Part shown: piece by piece, positions 1-6,908 of the stretch
Numbering within the stretch: the stretch's first letter is position 1
Layout of the letters: every line of letters starts with the position of its first letter
Source: a virus
Strand: one strand, 5' to 3'
DNA length: 23,709 bases
Virus record (IMG/VR): IMGVR_UViG_3300025030_002198
Coordinates: 1 to 23,709 of that record
Program-made: the position numbers and the translations under genes
Notes under the pieces: generated by a model
What the model was told of the DNA's origin: nothing
Database searches by the model: none
What the model saw: only the letters and a program-made list of their open reading frames with translations

Positions 1-1
1 T

Positions 2-475
2 ATGAAAAATCATGCTGGAATGATTACTTTTAGTAAGTGTGGTTGTCAAGCACAAATTATTTTTGATGATAAGGTATCTGACAGTCAAGAATATTGTTCA
101 CCAAAGGAAGCACAGAAGTTTCATGATGCTTTAATAGAAGAGCAATTAAATAAGTTAAGAACTTTGCGTTCTGATGTTAATGTGAGATCTGCTGATAAAT
201 ATTCACAATTAAAAGACTGGTACAATATATTATTAGCAGAAGCAGATAGAAGAATAAAAGAACTAAAAATAAAAGCTTCTACAACTGAATTAAGTTCTGA
301 AGACTATCAAACTGAACTTTCAAAGATAAAAAATCAAACTATAAATTTATTATACATTAATCCTGATCCACAACCTATGCCACATGTCTGTTCTGAGCAT
401 AAATTTTTAGGGCATACAAAAGCAAGATATCATTTACTTCAAGAAGAAAACAAAATTAAAGACAAAGAAGAATAA
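2..475 (+). CDS. Hypothetical protein with scattered Cys/His, upstream of tail gene
   Basis: 157-aa reading frame that I do not recognise. Visible features are an N-terminal CGC pair, a later single Cys before a PKEAQ stretch, a Lys/Glu-rich central part likely to form helix or coiled coil, and a C-terminal segment with a Pro-rich patch followed by Cys-Ser-Glu-His. The Cys and His residues could bind a metal, but no clean CxxC knuckle pair is present. It ends 6 bases before the large baseplate/tail gene and so sits in the virion operon; a structural accessory role is inference. The first ATG is at base 2, so the true start could lie outside the window and no ribosome-binding site can be judged. 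Confidence 0.7.
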   Translation: MKNHAGMITFSKCGCQAQIIFDDKVSDSQEYCSPKEAQKFHDALIEEQLNKLRTLRSDVNVRSADKYSQLKDWYNILLAEADRRIKELKIKASTTELSSEDYQTELSKIKNQTINLLYINPDPQPMPHVCSEHKFLGHTKARYHLLQEENKIKDKEE

Positions 476-481
476 GCACAT

Positions 482-3400
482 ATGTCTACAACATATCTAA
501 TTGCTGGTGGCAGGAACCATGCTAATGGTTTTTCGGTAGCCGCAGGAGTCACTAAGTATTATGCTCCCATATCTGATATAGCAAATAATGTTACTGAAAC
601 TAGTGTGCAACTTAGAATAAAAGATAGTTATGTTGTATCAAAAATGACTTTATATATAGGATCTAATACACTGTCTGGTTCTTGTGTTTTTACTTCTCGT
701 AAAAATAGTGGACCAGGAAATCAAACAATGACAGTTACTACTGGGGTTACAGGCGAATTTCAAGATTTAACTCATACTGATATTCTATCAACTGGGGATT
801 TTTTCAATTATCAAGCTATCGCTGACGCAGGATCTGGCACGATAAAAGTAACAACATCAAGTTGGAACTTAGAAGCTACGAATAATACTTCATTCATAGT
901 AATAAATAATGCCCCCAATAATCCGTTTGGGGGATATACACGCCTCTATCTTCCAATCGCGGGATATATTGATGACTATTATGGAGCTGAAGCGGGGTCA
1001 AAAGTAAGATTCAGGTTTTCTGCTACTTTAGCTAATATGCGAATATATGTTTCTTCTAATGCAGATGTTGTCGGAAGTATTTGGAGATTGAGAAAAAATG
1101 GAACAGATGGAAATCAAGTAATAACAATCAATGGTAGTTTAACGGGTTGGTTTGAAGACACAACGCATACAGATTCTATAACTAGTGGAGATGATCTTAA
1201 TTACTCACTAGATTGTCCAAATGGTTCTGTAGCTTATTATCCCACTATTATTATGGACATATCTTCCACATCTCGTATCTTAGTTAATGGCGGACAAGGT
1301 GCATTAACTACAGGGGCAACTTTTTATGAACATGTAGAAGGATATTTTCAGAATGGTTATAAGATAACAACTGAAGCGCATGCTCAAACAAAATGTATGA
1401 CTGCTATCACATTAAGTAATCTTGGGGTAGAAGTTGCAGTAAATACAGCTATTTCTGATGGCGAAATAAGAACTAGAATAAATTCTAACAATGGTAATCT
1501 TATTGTGAGCCTTACTGCTGGGGTTATTGGAATTTTCGAAGATACTACTCATAGTGATGTTATTGATGTAGGTGATTTAATTAATTATCAAATTACTCCA
1601 GTAACTGGTATTACAATTAATTGTAAATGGGTAAATGAAATACAATATTCTTTGTCTGAGTCCGGAAGTACTACAAAAAGTTCAATATATTACTATGATA
1701 GCGCTAATTCTTGGGTGGAAGAAGAGGTTTGGTCTAGTTTCAATTTTTTTGAGTCTATAAATTCTCCAAGGATTTTAGAGTTTATAGTTCCAGATTCTAA
1801 TAACATTATACAAATATCTGGCGACCCATCTGATAGTGGGAATAGATACCGAGTAGGCCAGTATATTTATGCTGAAGAAAAACAAACTGCTGGCCAATTA
1901 AAATTCTTTTTTGGTTTAGTTAGTCATGTTGAAAGTCAATTTATTGAAAGTGGTCATGTAATTAGAGTAACAGCTAAAGACATGCTAAATAAAATATCTT
2001 CATATTCTTTAAATGATAGTTATTCTATGGAAACAGGACTTAGCAATGTTATTAAAAGAGCTTTTCAATGGGAAATACCCTCTATTACAGCAAATACACA
2101 AATTTTAGACGTTACAAATTTTGATATTATTTTTGCTTATGATGCGAGTGCAGTTATATATACTAATGAAACTTCTTTTGCTTGTAATGATACTATTGAT
2201 GATATGGAATTAATTTCTTCTACAGATATAAATGCTGTTGACGATTGCTATTATTTTGGTTGGGAATATTTATTTGGCGGATTGATTATAGATATTTCTA
2301 CGGCTACAGGAACTCCAGCAAATTTAACTATGGCTTATGAATATTTTGATTTTACTACTGGATGGACAGCTCTCTCTAATATAAATCCAGCAGCTTTTAA
2401 ATATTCACCAACAGGCGAAAACACTATTACTTGGGATATTCCAGGAACTTGGAGTCCAACTACAATTAATGGTGTTGTAAAATATTGGGTGAGATTTAGA
2501 GTAACTGGTGTTGGAGCGGGATTAGGGACTGTACCATTAGGCAAAAGGACGTGGAGAACTAATGATTGGTTTATTGCTTCTTATGACACTATTGCTACAA
2601 GTAGTATAAATTATTTAAGAAGTAAAGTTGATGCAACTGAAGCTTTTAACAAATTAGCTAGATTTGATAAATACAATATCGTTGCACCTATAGACTATGG
2701 CTTTTATTTTTTCACAGATAATCAGAGAGCAAACTATATTGGAGATGCTACAACTAGCGCATTATTACCCACAAAATTGTATTATTTCCCCAGAGATAAT
2801 TATACTGGATTTTCTAATGTTGGAGTTAATGCAAATATTTATAGCACTTTTCAGGGATTAAGTGGCTTAGTGCAATCTTATGACGCTGTCATAGATGTGT
2901 ATACAGACGAGACTACAGAGGCGTCTAATCTTACTCTTAACGACATGATTTTGATACAATCTATGGTCAATAATACTGCTTATTTATTCCATTTGCCATA
3001 TAAATTCAATAGAATAATTTTAGATATTAGTACAGTTGGAGTTAAAGGTGCAGGTAATTGGACATTGAACTATGAATATTGGAATGGTAGTTATGTAGCA
3101 TTAAGTGGTGTTGTTGATAATTCTAGCGAATATACAGTTTCTGGCAATTGCGAAATAAGTTGGGATATGCCAAGTGATTGGACGACTCAAGCGGGACTAT
3201 ACACAATAAGATTTAGAATTAGTAATGTTTCTACTGGCGCGGGCCAAATTTTTCCCATAGGTGGAATAGTTTATATAAAAGATGCGGGAGTATCTGGACT
3301 AACTGTAGAATTTAGAGGTTCTTTTGCTGATGCCATAAAGCCAATGTTGCAAGATTACAACTTTTCTAAATATCCAGTAGAACTTTTATCAGAAGTCGTA

Positions 3401-3799
3401 ACGCATTATTCAGAAAATGCGACTGAGATAGCTGAAGAAGAGACTGCTTCTCAAAGTGCTGTTAAAACAGCTTTAAAAAAAGAGCAAGAAACACATATTT
3501 ATTTATATGAAGTTAAGACAAGTTCTGTTGCACAACAAAATTCTACTGCGTATATTTCTCAACAGGGTCAATCAAATGGAATTTTAAGAGGCGAATTTGG
3601 GATACCGTGGTTACCTACTTTTAAAAAAGATTCTGTTTGGTATCTAGTAAGACCCGGTCATACTATAAAAGTTAAGAATGATAATTTTAGCTTAGATTCT
3701 GATATGATAGTTACTGAAGTATTTTATTCTGAACCGGAATCAATGTCTAGAATTAAAGTGTTAGAATTGAAAAAAGGATATTCTGGCTTGGAATATTAG
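482..3799 (+). CDS. Large baseplate hub / tail protein with internal repeats
   Basis: 1105 aa. The N-terminal ~390 residues are three beta-rich copies of ~130 aa, each carrying an F-x-D-x-T-H-x-D signature (about residues 93-100, 224-231 and 352-359). Residues ~425-515 (SPRILEFIVP, GDPSDSGNRYRVGQYI, VIRVTAKDMLNKISSY) resemble the domain found in phage baseplate hub and late-control-D-like tail proteins, which describe an operator and a coordinate-like barrel. Two further beta-sandwich copies follow at ~556-688 and ~801-928. The C-terminus (~965-1105; VRPGHTIKVKND, MIVTEVFYS) again looks hub-like. Composition is rich in Thr, Ser, Asn, Gly and Tyr, as in extracellular virion parts. The fibre gene follows after 3 bases. 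I infer a baseplate/tail-tip protein that carries surface-binding modules; the exact virion position is uncertain. Confidence 0.72.
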   Translation: MSTTYLIAGGRNHANGFSVAAGVTKYYAPISDIANNVTETSVQLRIKDSYVVSKMTLYIGSNTLSGSCVFTSRKNSGPGNQTMTVTTGVTGEFQDLTHTDILSTGDFFNYQAIADAGSGTIKVTTSSWNLEATNNTSFIVINNAPNNPFGGYTRLYLPIAGYIDDYYGAEAGSKVRFRFSATLANMRIYVSSNADVVGSIWRLRKNGTDGNQVITINGSLTGWFEDTTHTDSITSGDDLNYSLDCPNGSVAYYPTIIMDISSTSRILVNGGQGALTTGATFYEHVEGYFQNGYKITTEAHAQTKCMTAITLSNLGVEVAVNTAISDGEIRTRINSNNGNLIVSLTAGVIGIFEDTTHSDVIDVGDLINYQITPVTGITINCKWVNEIQYSLSESGSTTKSSIYYYDSANSWVEEEVWSSFNFFESINSPRILEFIVPDSNNIIQISGDPSDSGNRYRVGQYIYAEEKQTAGQLKFFFGLVSHVESQFIESGHVIRVTAKDMLNKISSYSLNDSYSMETGLSNVIKRAFQWEIPSITANTQILDVTNFDIIFAYDASAVIYTNETSFACNDTIDDMELISSTDINAVDDCYYFGWEYLFGGLIIDISTATGTPANLTMAYEYFDFTTGWTALSNINPAAFKYSPTGENTITWDIPGTWSPTTINGVVKYWVRFRVTGVGAGLGTVPLGKRTWRTNDWFIASYDTIATSSINYLRSKVDATEAFNKLARFDKYNIVAPIDYGFYFFTDNQRANYIGDATTSALLPTKLYYFPRDNYTGFSNVGVNANIYSTFQGLSGLVQSYDAVIDVYTDETTEASNLTLNDMILIQSMVNNTAYLFHLPYKFNRIILDISTVGVKGAGNWTLNYEYWNGSYVALSGVVDNSSEYTVSGNCEISWDMPSDWTTQAGLYTIRFRISNVSTGAGQIFPIGGIVYIKDAGVSGLTVEFRGSFADAIKPMLQDYNFSKYPVELLSEVVTHYSENATEIAEEETASQSAVKTALKKEQETHIYLYEVKTSSVAQQNSTAYISQQGQSNGILRGEFGIPWLPTFKKDSVWYLVRPGHTIKVKNDNFSLDSDMIVTEVFYSEPESMSRIKVLELKKGYSGLEY
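608..1650 (+). repeat. Threefold internal protein repeat in tail gene
   Basis: Three copies of a ~130-residue unit, each with NG/NS-rich strands, a G-x-F-x-D-x-T-H-x-D motif and a following G-D-x-x-N-Y strand. The spacing between motifs is 131 and 128 residues. The similarity is at the protein level only; DNA copies have diverged. Boundaries are approximate. Confidence 0.6.
2147..3265 (+). repeat. Twofold internal protein repeat in tail gene
   Basis: Copies at residues ~556-688 (bases 2147-2545) and ~801-928 (bases 2882-3265). Shared order of motifs: Y-T-[ND]-E-T, then II-[LI]-DIST, then N-[LW]-T-[LM]-[AN]-YEY, then [IT]-[ST]-WD-[IM]-P, then [IV]-RFR-[IV]-[TS]-[GN]-V and a final P-[LI]-G. 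The pattern suggests a duplicated beta-sandwich, possibly carbohydrate-binding. Confidence 0.6.
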
Positions 3800-3802
3800 A
3801 AA

Positions 3803-4885
3803 ATGAGTGGTTTTTACGAAAATAAGATAATTAATCATATGCGAGATACTGCAAAAAGTGCGAGTATTGGGCAATTTCAAAATTTGGCTTCTGCGGGTTG
3901 GACGGGTGTTTTACCTGTAGGTGGAGTTACGCCGCCATTCAATTTGACAATAGAAGACGCTATTACAAACACCACTACTACTTTTATTAATTTTACTCAT
4001 ACTTCTACTGGAACAGTTGCTAATAATTTTGGTATTAGGAATCTATGGTTATTAGAAGATTCTGCAAACAATGCAGCTGAAGAAGCTTTTTCTATGGATA
4101 TTATTTGGTCAAATGCTACTTCTGGAAGTGAAGAAGCTGATGTTGTATTTAGGCATAAAGTTACTGGTGCAGCATTGGCTGAAAAATTTAGATTTCAGTC
4201 TGATAGCAGATTGTATATTCAAAGTAGTGATGCTGTCACTGGGTATGCGGGTGTTCGTTGTTATACGCCTAATCGGGAATATTATATGGGGTTATCTACT
4301 GGAAATGCAAATTTTCAAATATATGACAATACTGCGGGTATTGCTAGACTTTGGATAAAAGATACGGGTGAAGTTCTAATAGGAAATACTGCTGGGGCTG
4401 CAGCAGACTCCATATTGCATGTTCATTTAGCTACAGCTGGTACGGTTACAGCACCAACTGGCACAATTTTAACAGTTGAAAATAGTTCAAATTCTTTAGT
4501 TACTATACTTTCTCCAAATTCTTCCTATGCTGGATTTGTCTTTGGAAGACCCTCAGACAACGATGCTGGGTATATTCTCTATGACCATGCTTTTGGGAAT
4601 TTTCAATTTAATGCTGAGAGTGTTAGTCAACTTATTTGGACTAATGCTGTAAGTTCTACATTCCAATTCCAAAAAAATACTACAATAAGTTCTACTGGGC
4701 AACTAACATTGTCTTCTCATATTTTTATAATGAATGAAATAGCGGCCCCAGCAGTATCAGCCTCTGGAACTGGGAAAATATATTTTGATAGTACAGCTAA
4801 AGTATTTAAAGTTTCTGAAAACGCTGGTGATTATGTCGATCTTAGTAATTGGGTAAATGGCCTTATTTTAGGATTAGCGGGGTAA
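3803..4885 (+). CDS. Tail fibre / tip protein
   Basis: 360 aa, rich in Thr, Ser, Asn and Gly, with many short beta-strand segments typical of trimeric phage fibres (for example RFQSDSRLYIQ, ARLWIKDTGEVLIGNT). The C-terminal part (about residues 307-350) has the pattern M-N-E-I-x2-P-x4-S-G-x-G-K-I-Y-F-D-S followed by K-V-F-K and G-D-Y-V-D-L. This matches a recurring element in phage fibre and tail-spike proteins, where it is commonly close to a terminal trimerisation or attachment part. It starts 3 bases after the baseplate/tail gene and is followed by two small paralogous proteins, so it is most likely a receptor-contacting appendage. No enzymatic motif is visible. Confidence 0.7.
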   Translation: MSGFYENKIINHMRDTAKSASIGQFQNLASAGWTGVLPVGGVTPPFNLTIEDAITNTTTTFINFTHTSTGTVANNFGIRNLWLLEDSANNAAEEAFSMDIIWSNATSGSEEADVVFRHKVTGAALAEKFRFQSDSRLYIQSSDAVTGYAGVRCYTPNREYYMGLSTGNANFQIYDNTAGIARLWIKDTGEVLIGNTAGAAADSILHVHLATAGTVTAPTGTILTVENSSNSLVTILSPNSSYAGFVFGRPSDNDAGYILYDHAFGNFQFNAESVSQLIWTNAVSSTFQFQKNTTISSTGQLTLSSHIFIMNEIAAPAVSASGTGKIYFDSTAKVFKVSENAGDYVDLSNWVNGLILGLAG

Positions 4886-4889
4886 ATAA

Positions 4890-5219
4890 ATGGCTAAAGG
4901 TGACGTAGTTAGTAATAAAGCCTCTATAGCAGCAGGAGCAAATCTAACGTATCAGCCTTCTGCTGGAGTAGAAGCTCTTATAACTGCAATTGGTAGTGGA
5001 GCATTTGCTGGTTCTACCCCAAATAAGATGCCTGACGTGATGGTTAATCTATATAATGGCAGTCTGTTCTCTACCTTATATAAGTCTGCCGGTTTAGGAC
5101 AGGCTGCGGTAATATTCATGCGCAGACCTGTAGCGATTAATAACTCAGTATATCTCAGAGTTCTCAATGAGAATGGACTTACTGCCTTCCTCAGCTATAC
5201 CGGCATTCAAACAAAGTAA
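4890..5219 (+). CDS. Small virion-associated protein, paralogue A
   Basis: 109 aa of unknown family. It starts A-K-G-D-V-V, contains LTYQP-[SA]-AGVEA-[LM]-I, a central D-V-M-V-N-L-Y-N-G strand, P-[VT]-[AL]-INN-[SA]-VYL, and ends SYTGIQTK. The next gene repeats all of these elements in the same order, so the pair arose by tandem duplication. The pattern of short beta strands and the position directly after the fibre suggest a small structural or decoration protein of the appendage; this is inference. A GGGG run lies just upstream of the ATG as a ribosome-binding site. GC content is clearly higher than in neighbouring genes (individual 60-base lines reach about 40-47%, against 25-35% nearby). 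Confidence 0.8.
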   Translation: MAKGDVVSNKASIAAGANLTYQPSAGVEALITAIGSGAFAGSTPNKMPDVMVNLYNGSLFSTLYKSAGLGQAAVIFMRRPVAINNSVYLRVLNENGLTAFLSYTGIQTK

Positions 5220-5227
5220 GGAGTTTT

Positions 5228-5551
5228 ATGTCTAAAGGCGATGTAGTAGTATCAATCCAGAGTATAAGCACTTTAGCCTATCTGACATATCAGCCTGCTG
5301 CCGGAGTAGAAGCTATGATTCTATGTGCCGGTAGTGAGGACTGGATAGGCACTGCTCCAGATGGTACTCCAAATATGGATATTCTTATCTACGACGGCGT
5401 ATCCTCTGCATCTGTTATGAGTTATAATAGCGAATCTTTAACTTGGCTAGCAGGTAAGCCTACGCTAATTAATAATGCTGTATATCTATTACTATACAAT
5501 CCTGCGCTTAGTGCCAAAAGTCTATCCTATAGCGGTATTCAAACTAAATAG
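5228..5551 (+). CDS. Small virion-associated protein, paralogue B
   Basis: 107 aa and a tandem paralogue of the preceding gene. Shared elements: N-terminal KGDVV, LTYQP-AAGVEA-M-I, a [MI]-x-[VI]-L/N-[IL]-Y-[ND]-G strand, P-T-L-INN-AVYL and the C-terminal S-Y-S-G-IQTK. Between these anchors the sequences differ, for example a Trp-containing loop (SEDWIGTAPDG) here against SGAFAGSTPNK in A. That means the copies are old or under diversifying pressure at loops. GGAG lies 8 bases upstream of the ATG. It shares the raised GC content of its partner, so both may have been acquired together. The function is unknown; a two-component structural element next to the fibre is a reasonable guess. Confidence 0.8.
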   Translation: MSKGDVVVSIQSISTLAYLTYQPAAGVEAMILCAGSEDWIGTAPDGTPNMDILIYDGVSSASVMSYNSESLTWLAGKPTLINNAVYLLLYNPALSAKSLSYSGIQTK

Positions 5552-5560
5552 GGAGTTATT

Positions 5561-5896
5561 GTGAAAGCCGAAGAAATTATAAGACAGAAATTAAATGGGA
5601 GAACATCTTGCCCAAAGATTCTTCCAAATGACGACATATATTTAGAAGAATTCGAAGATAGAGATGACAAAGGAAATCTTCGTGGAACAATACGGCACGT
5701 GATAACTTTAGAAATACTAGCTAATCATTTACGTGCTGCATTAGAAGATAGCCCAACAGATGGGCCAAATAAAATTAAAGAAAAAAGAGAAAAAATTAGA
5801 CAAAATAATGAAGTTAAAGACTCTTCTGGGAAAAAGATTGGTGTTAAAATTCCAGAGAAGCTTTTAGATTTTTGGGAAAAAGAAGAAATAATTTAG
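5561..5896 (+). CDS. Hypothetical acidic/basic small protein
   Basis: 111 aa starting at GTG, with GGGAG 6 bases upstream supporting that start. The protein is highly charged. The N-terminal part (EEIIRQKLNGR, YLEEFEDRDDKGNLRGTIRHV) looks globular and is followed by a helix (ITLEILANHLRAAL), a Lys/Glu-rich linker, and a short C-terminal helix LLDFWEKEEII. I do not recognise the family. It is the last gene before a 66-base gap and the portal-proximal block, and base composition drops back to AT-rich here. No signal peptide or membrane segment is seen. Confidence 0.65.
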   Translation: MKAEEIIRQKLNGRTSCPKILPNDDIYLEEFEDRDDKGNLRGTIRHVITLEILANHLRAALEDSPTDGPNKIKEKREKIRQNNEVKDSSGKKIGVKIPEKLLDFWEKEEII

Positions 5897-5904
5897 TCGA
5901 ACAA

Positions 5905-5929
5905 AAATGTTGGGATTTTTATATAATAG
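5905..5929 (+). promoter_or_regulatory. Possible promoter in the 66-base gap before the portal block
   Basis: A TATAAT hexamer at 5922-5927 lies in the only non-coding gap of this part of the operon, 36 bases before the next ATG. It is preceded by AAATGTT at 5905-5911. A similar arrangement (AAATGTT ... ATATAATAG) occurs at 9709-9734 before the next operon break. No convincing -35 hexamer at 17 bases is present, and AT-rich DNA yields TATAAT often, so confidence is low. Confidence 0.25.
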
Positions 5930-5962
5930 ATATATGGAAAATTATTAAACTGAGCATAGAAT

Positions 5963-6901
5963 ATGGACATAACTGTAACTGAGCTATATAATCAAATAGA
6001 TGAATTTTTAGCTAAAGCTGAAAAGAAATATTTTGATCCAAAAAAAGGCCAAAAACCTCCTAAAGGAGTGCAAATTAAAGTTGGCCCTAAGCAGGGAAAA
6101 TATTACTTAACTGAAGAGAGAGCTCCCACACAACAAGTTGATGAGAATACTCTGAGAAGGCAATACGCAGCGTATAAAACTAAACTTAAAGGAAAATTAA
6201 CCCCTCAAGAACAAGATTTTGTAAATTCTACTTTAGGCGAATTAAATAAATTAAATCCAGACGAGTTGATTCAATATTTTAGAGTGCAATATTCTCTTAA
6301 GAATAAGAAAGCGGGAGAGGTAAATAAAAAAGCATTTGAAAGAAATTTAAAAATGTATGGAACTAAAATAAATATCGAAAAAAATTTAGATACAAATAAA
6401 GTTCCAGAGATTTTTAAGTGGTTAATAAAGTCTACTGAAGTTGATAAAACACATGACTATGCTTTAATTTATAAAACTGTGACTGAATTAATTCATAAAT
6501 TTCATGTAGAAAATACGTATATCTTTAAGATAAGAAATTGGGTTTTTGATGGTGTAAAAAATTTATTGAATAAGGGGGATTCACAACTATTGGATTATGC
6601 TGCGGGAAGAATTAAATATTACTTTAGTGGCATGGACCCAAAAGATAAAAACGAAGCTGCTAGATTCTTAATGGGAAATGTATATTCTGAAGGTATTTTA
6701 TTAAAAAAGATTTCTTATTTTAAAAAATATGAAAAGGAATCTAAGTCATTATACGACTTATTTATTTTAGCTCTAAAACCAATAAAAGAAAATACTTCTG
6801 ATTACAAATATCAAGTTCCCATATACAATGCTTTTATAAAAAGAGATTGGGATAAAGCTGAATTGCTTACTAAAAGCACTAGATATGGGATTTTAAGGTA
6901 G
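5963..6901 (+). CDS. Portal-adjacent hypothetical protein (GP-x-GKYY motif)
   Basis: 312 aa, mostly alpha-helical and rich in Lys, Asn and Tyr. Near the N-terminus is PPKGVQIKVGPKQGKYYLTE. This resembles the short GP(R/K)GGKYY-type motif that recurs in phage head-morphogenesis and portal-linked proteins and in their flexible tails. Residues ~60-110 look like paired helices (LRRQYAAYKTKLKGKL, EQDFVNSTLGELNKL). The rest (TEVDKTHDYALIYKTVTELIHKF, GMDPKDKNEAARFLMG) is helical with no catalytic motif I recognise. It ends 7 bases before the portal gene, which suggests a role in head assembly or a head-proximal factor; this is inferred from position only. Confidence 0.65.
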   Translation: MDITVTELYNQIDEFLAKAEKKYFDPKKGQKPPKGVQIKVGPKQGKYYLTEERAPTQQVDENTLRRQYAAYKTKLKGKLTPQEQDFVNSTLGELNKLNPDELIQYFRVQYSLKNKKAGEVNKKAFERNLKMYGTKINIEKNLDTNKVPEIFKWLIKSTEVDKTHDYALIYKTVTELIHKFHVENTYIFKIRNWVFDGVKNLLNKGDSQLLDYAAGRIKYYFSGMDPKDKNEAARFLMGNVYSEGILLKKISYFKKYEKESKSLYDLFILALKPIKENTSDYKYQVPIYNAFIKRDWDKAELLTKSTRYGILR

Positions 6902-6908
6902 GGTAAAG

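Noticed and set aside
2335-2544. Minus-strand open frames such as this one and those at 7422-7658, 9185-9505, 12149-12358 and 15120-15446
   Set aside because: They lie opposite well-supported genes, have no ribosome-binding site or family motif, and no convincing minus-strand gene occurs anywhere in the window.
4071-4358. 95-codon frame inside the fibre gene in another frame
   Set aside because: The fibre frame is continuous, with better composition and homology-like motifs; the alternative is Leu/Met-rich noise.
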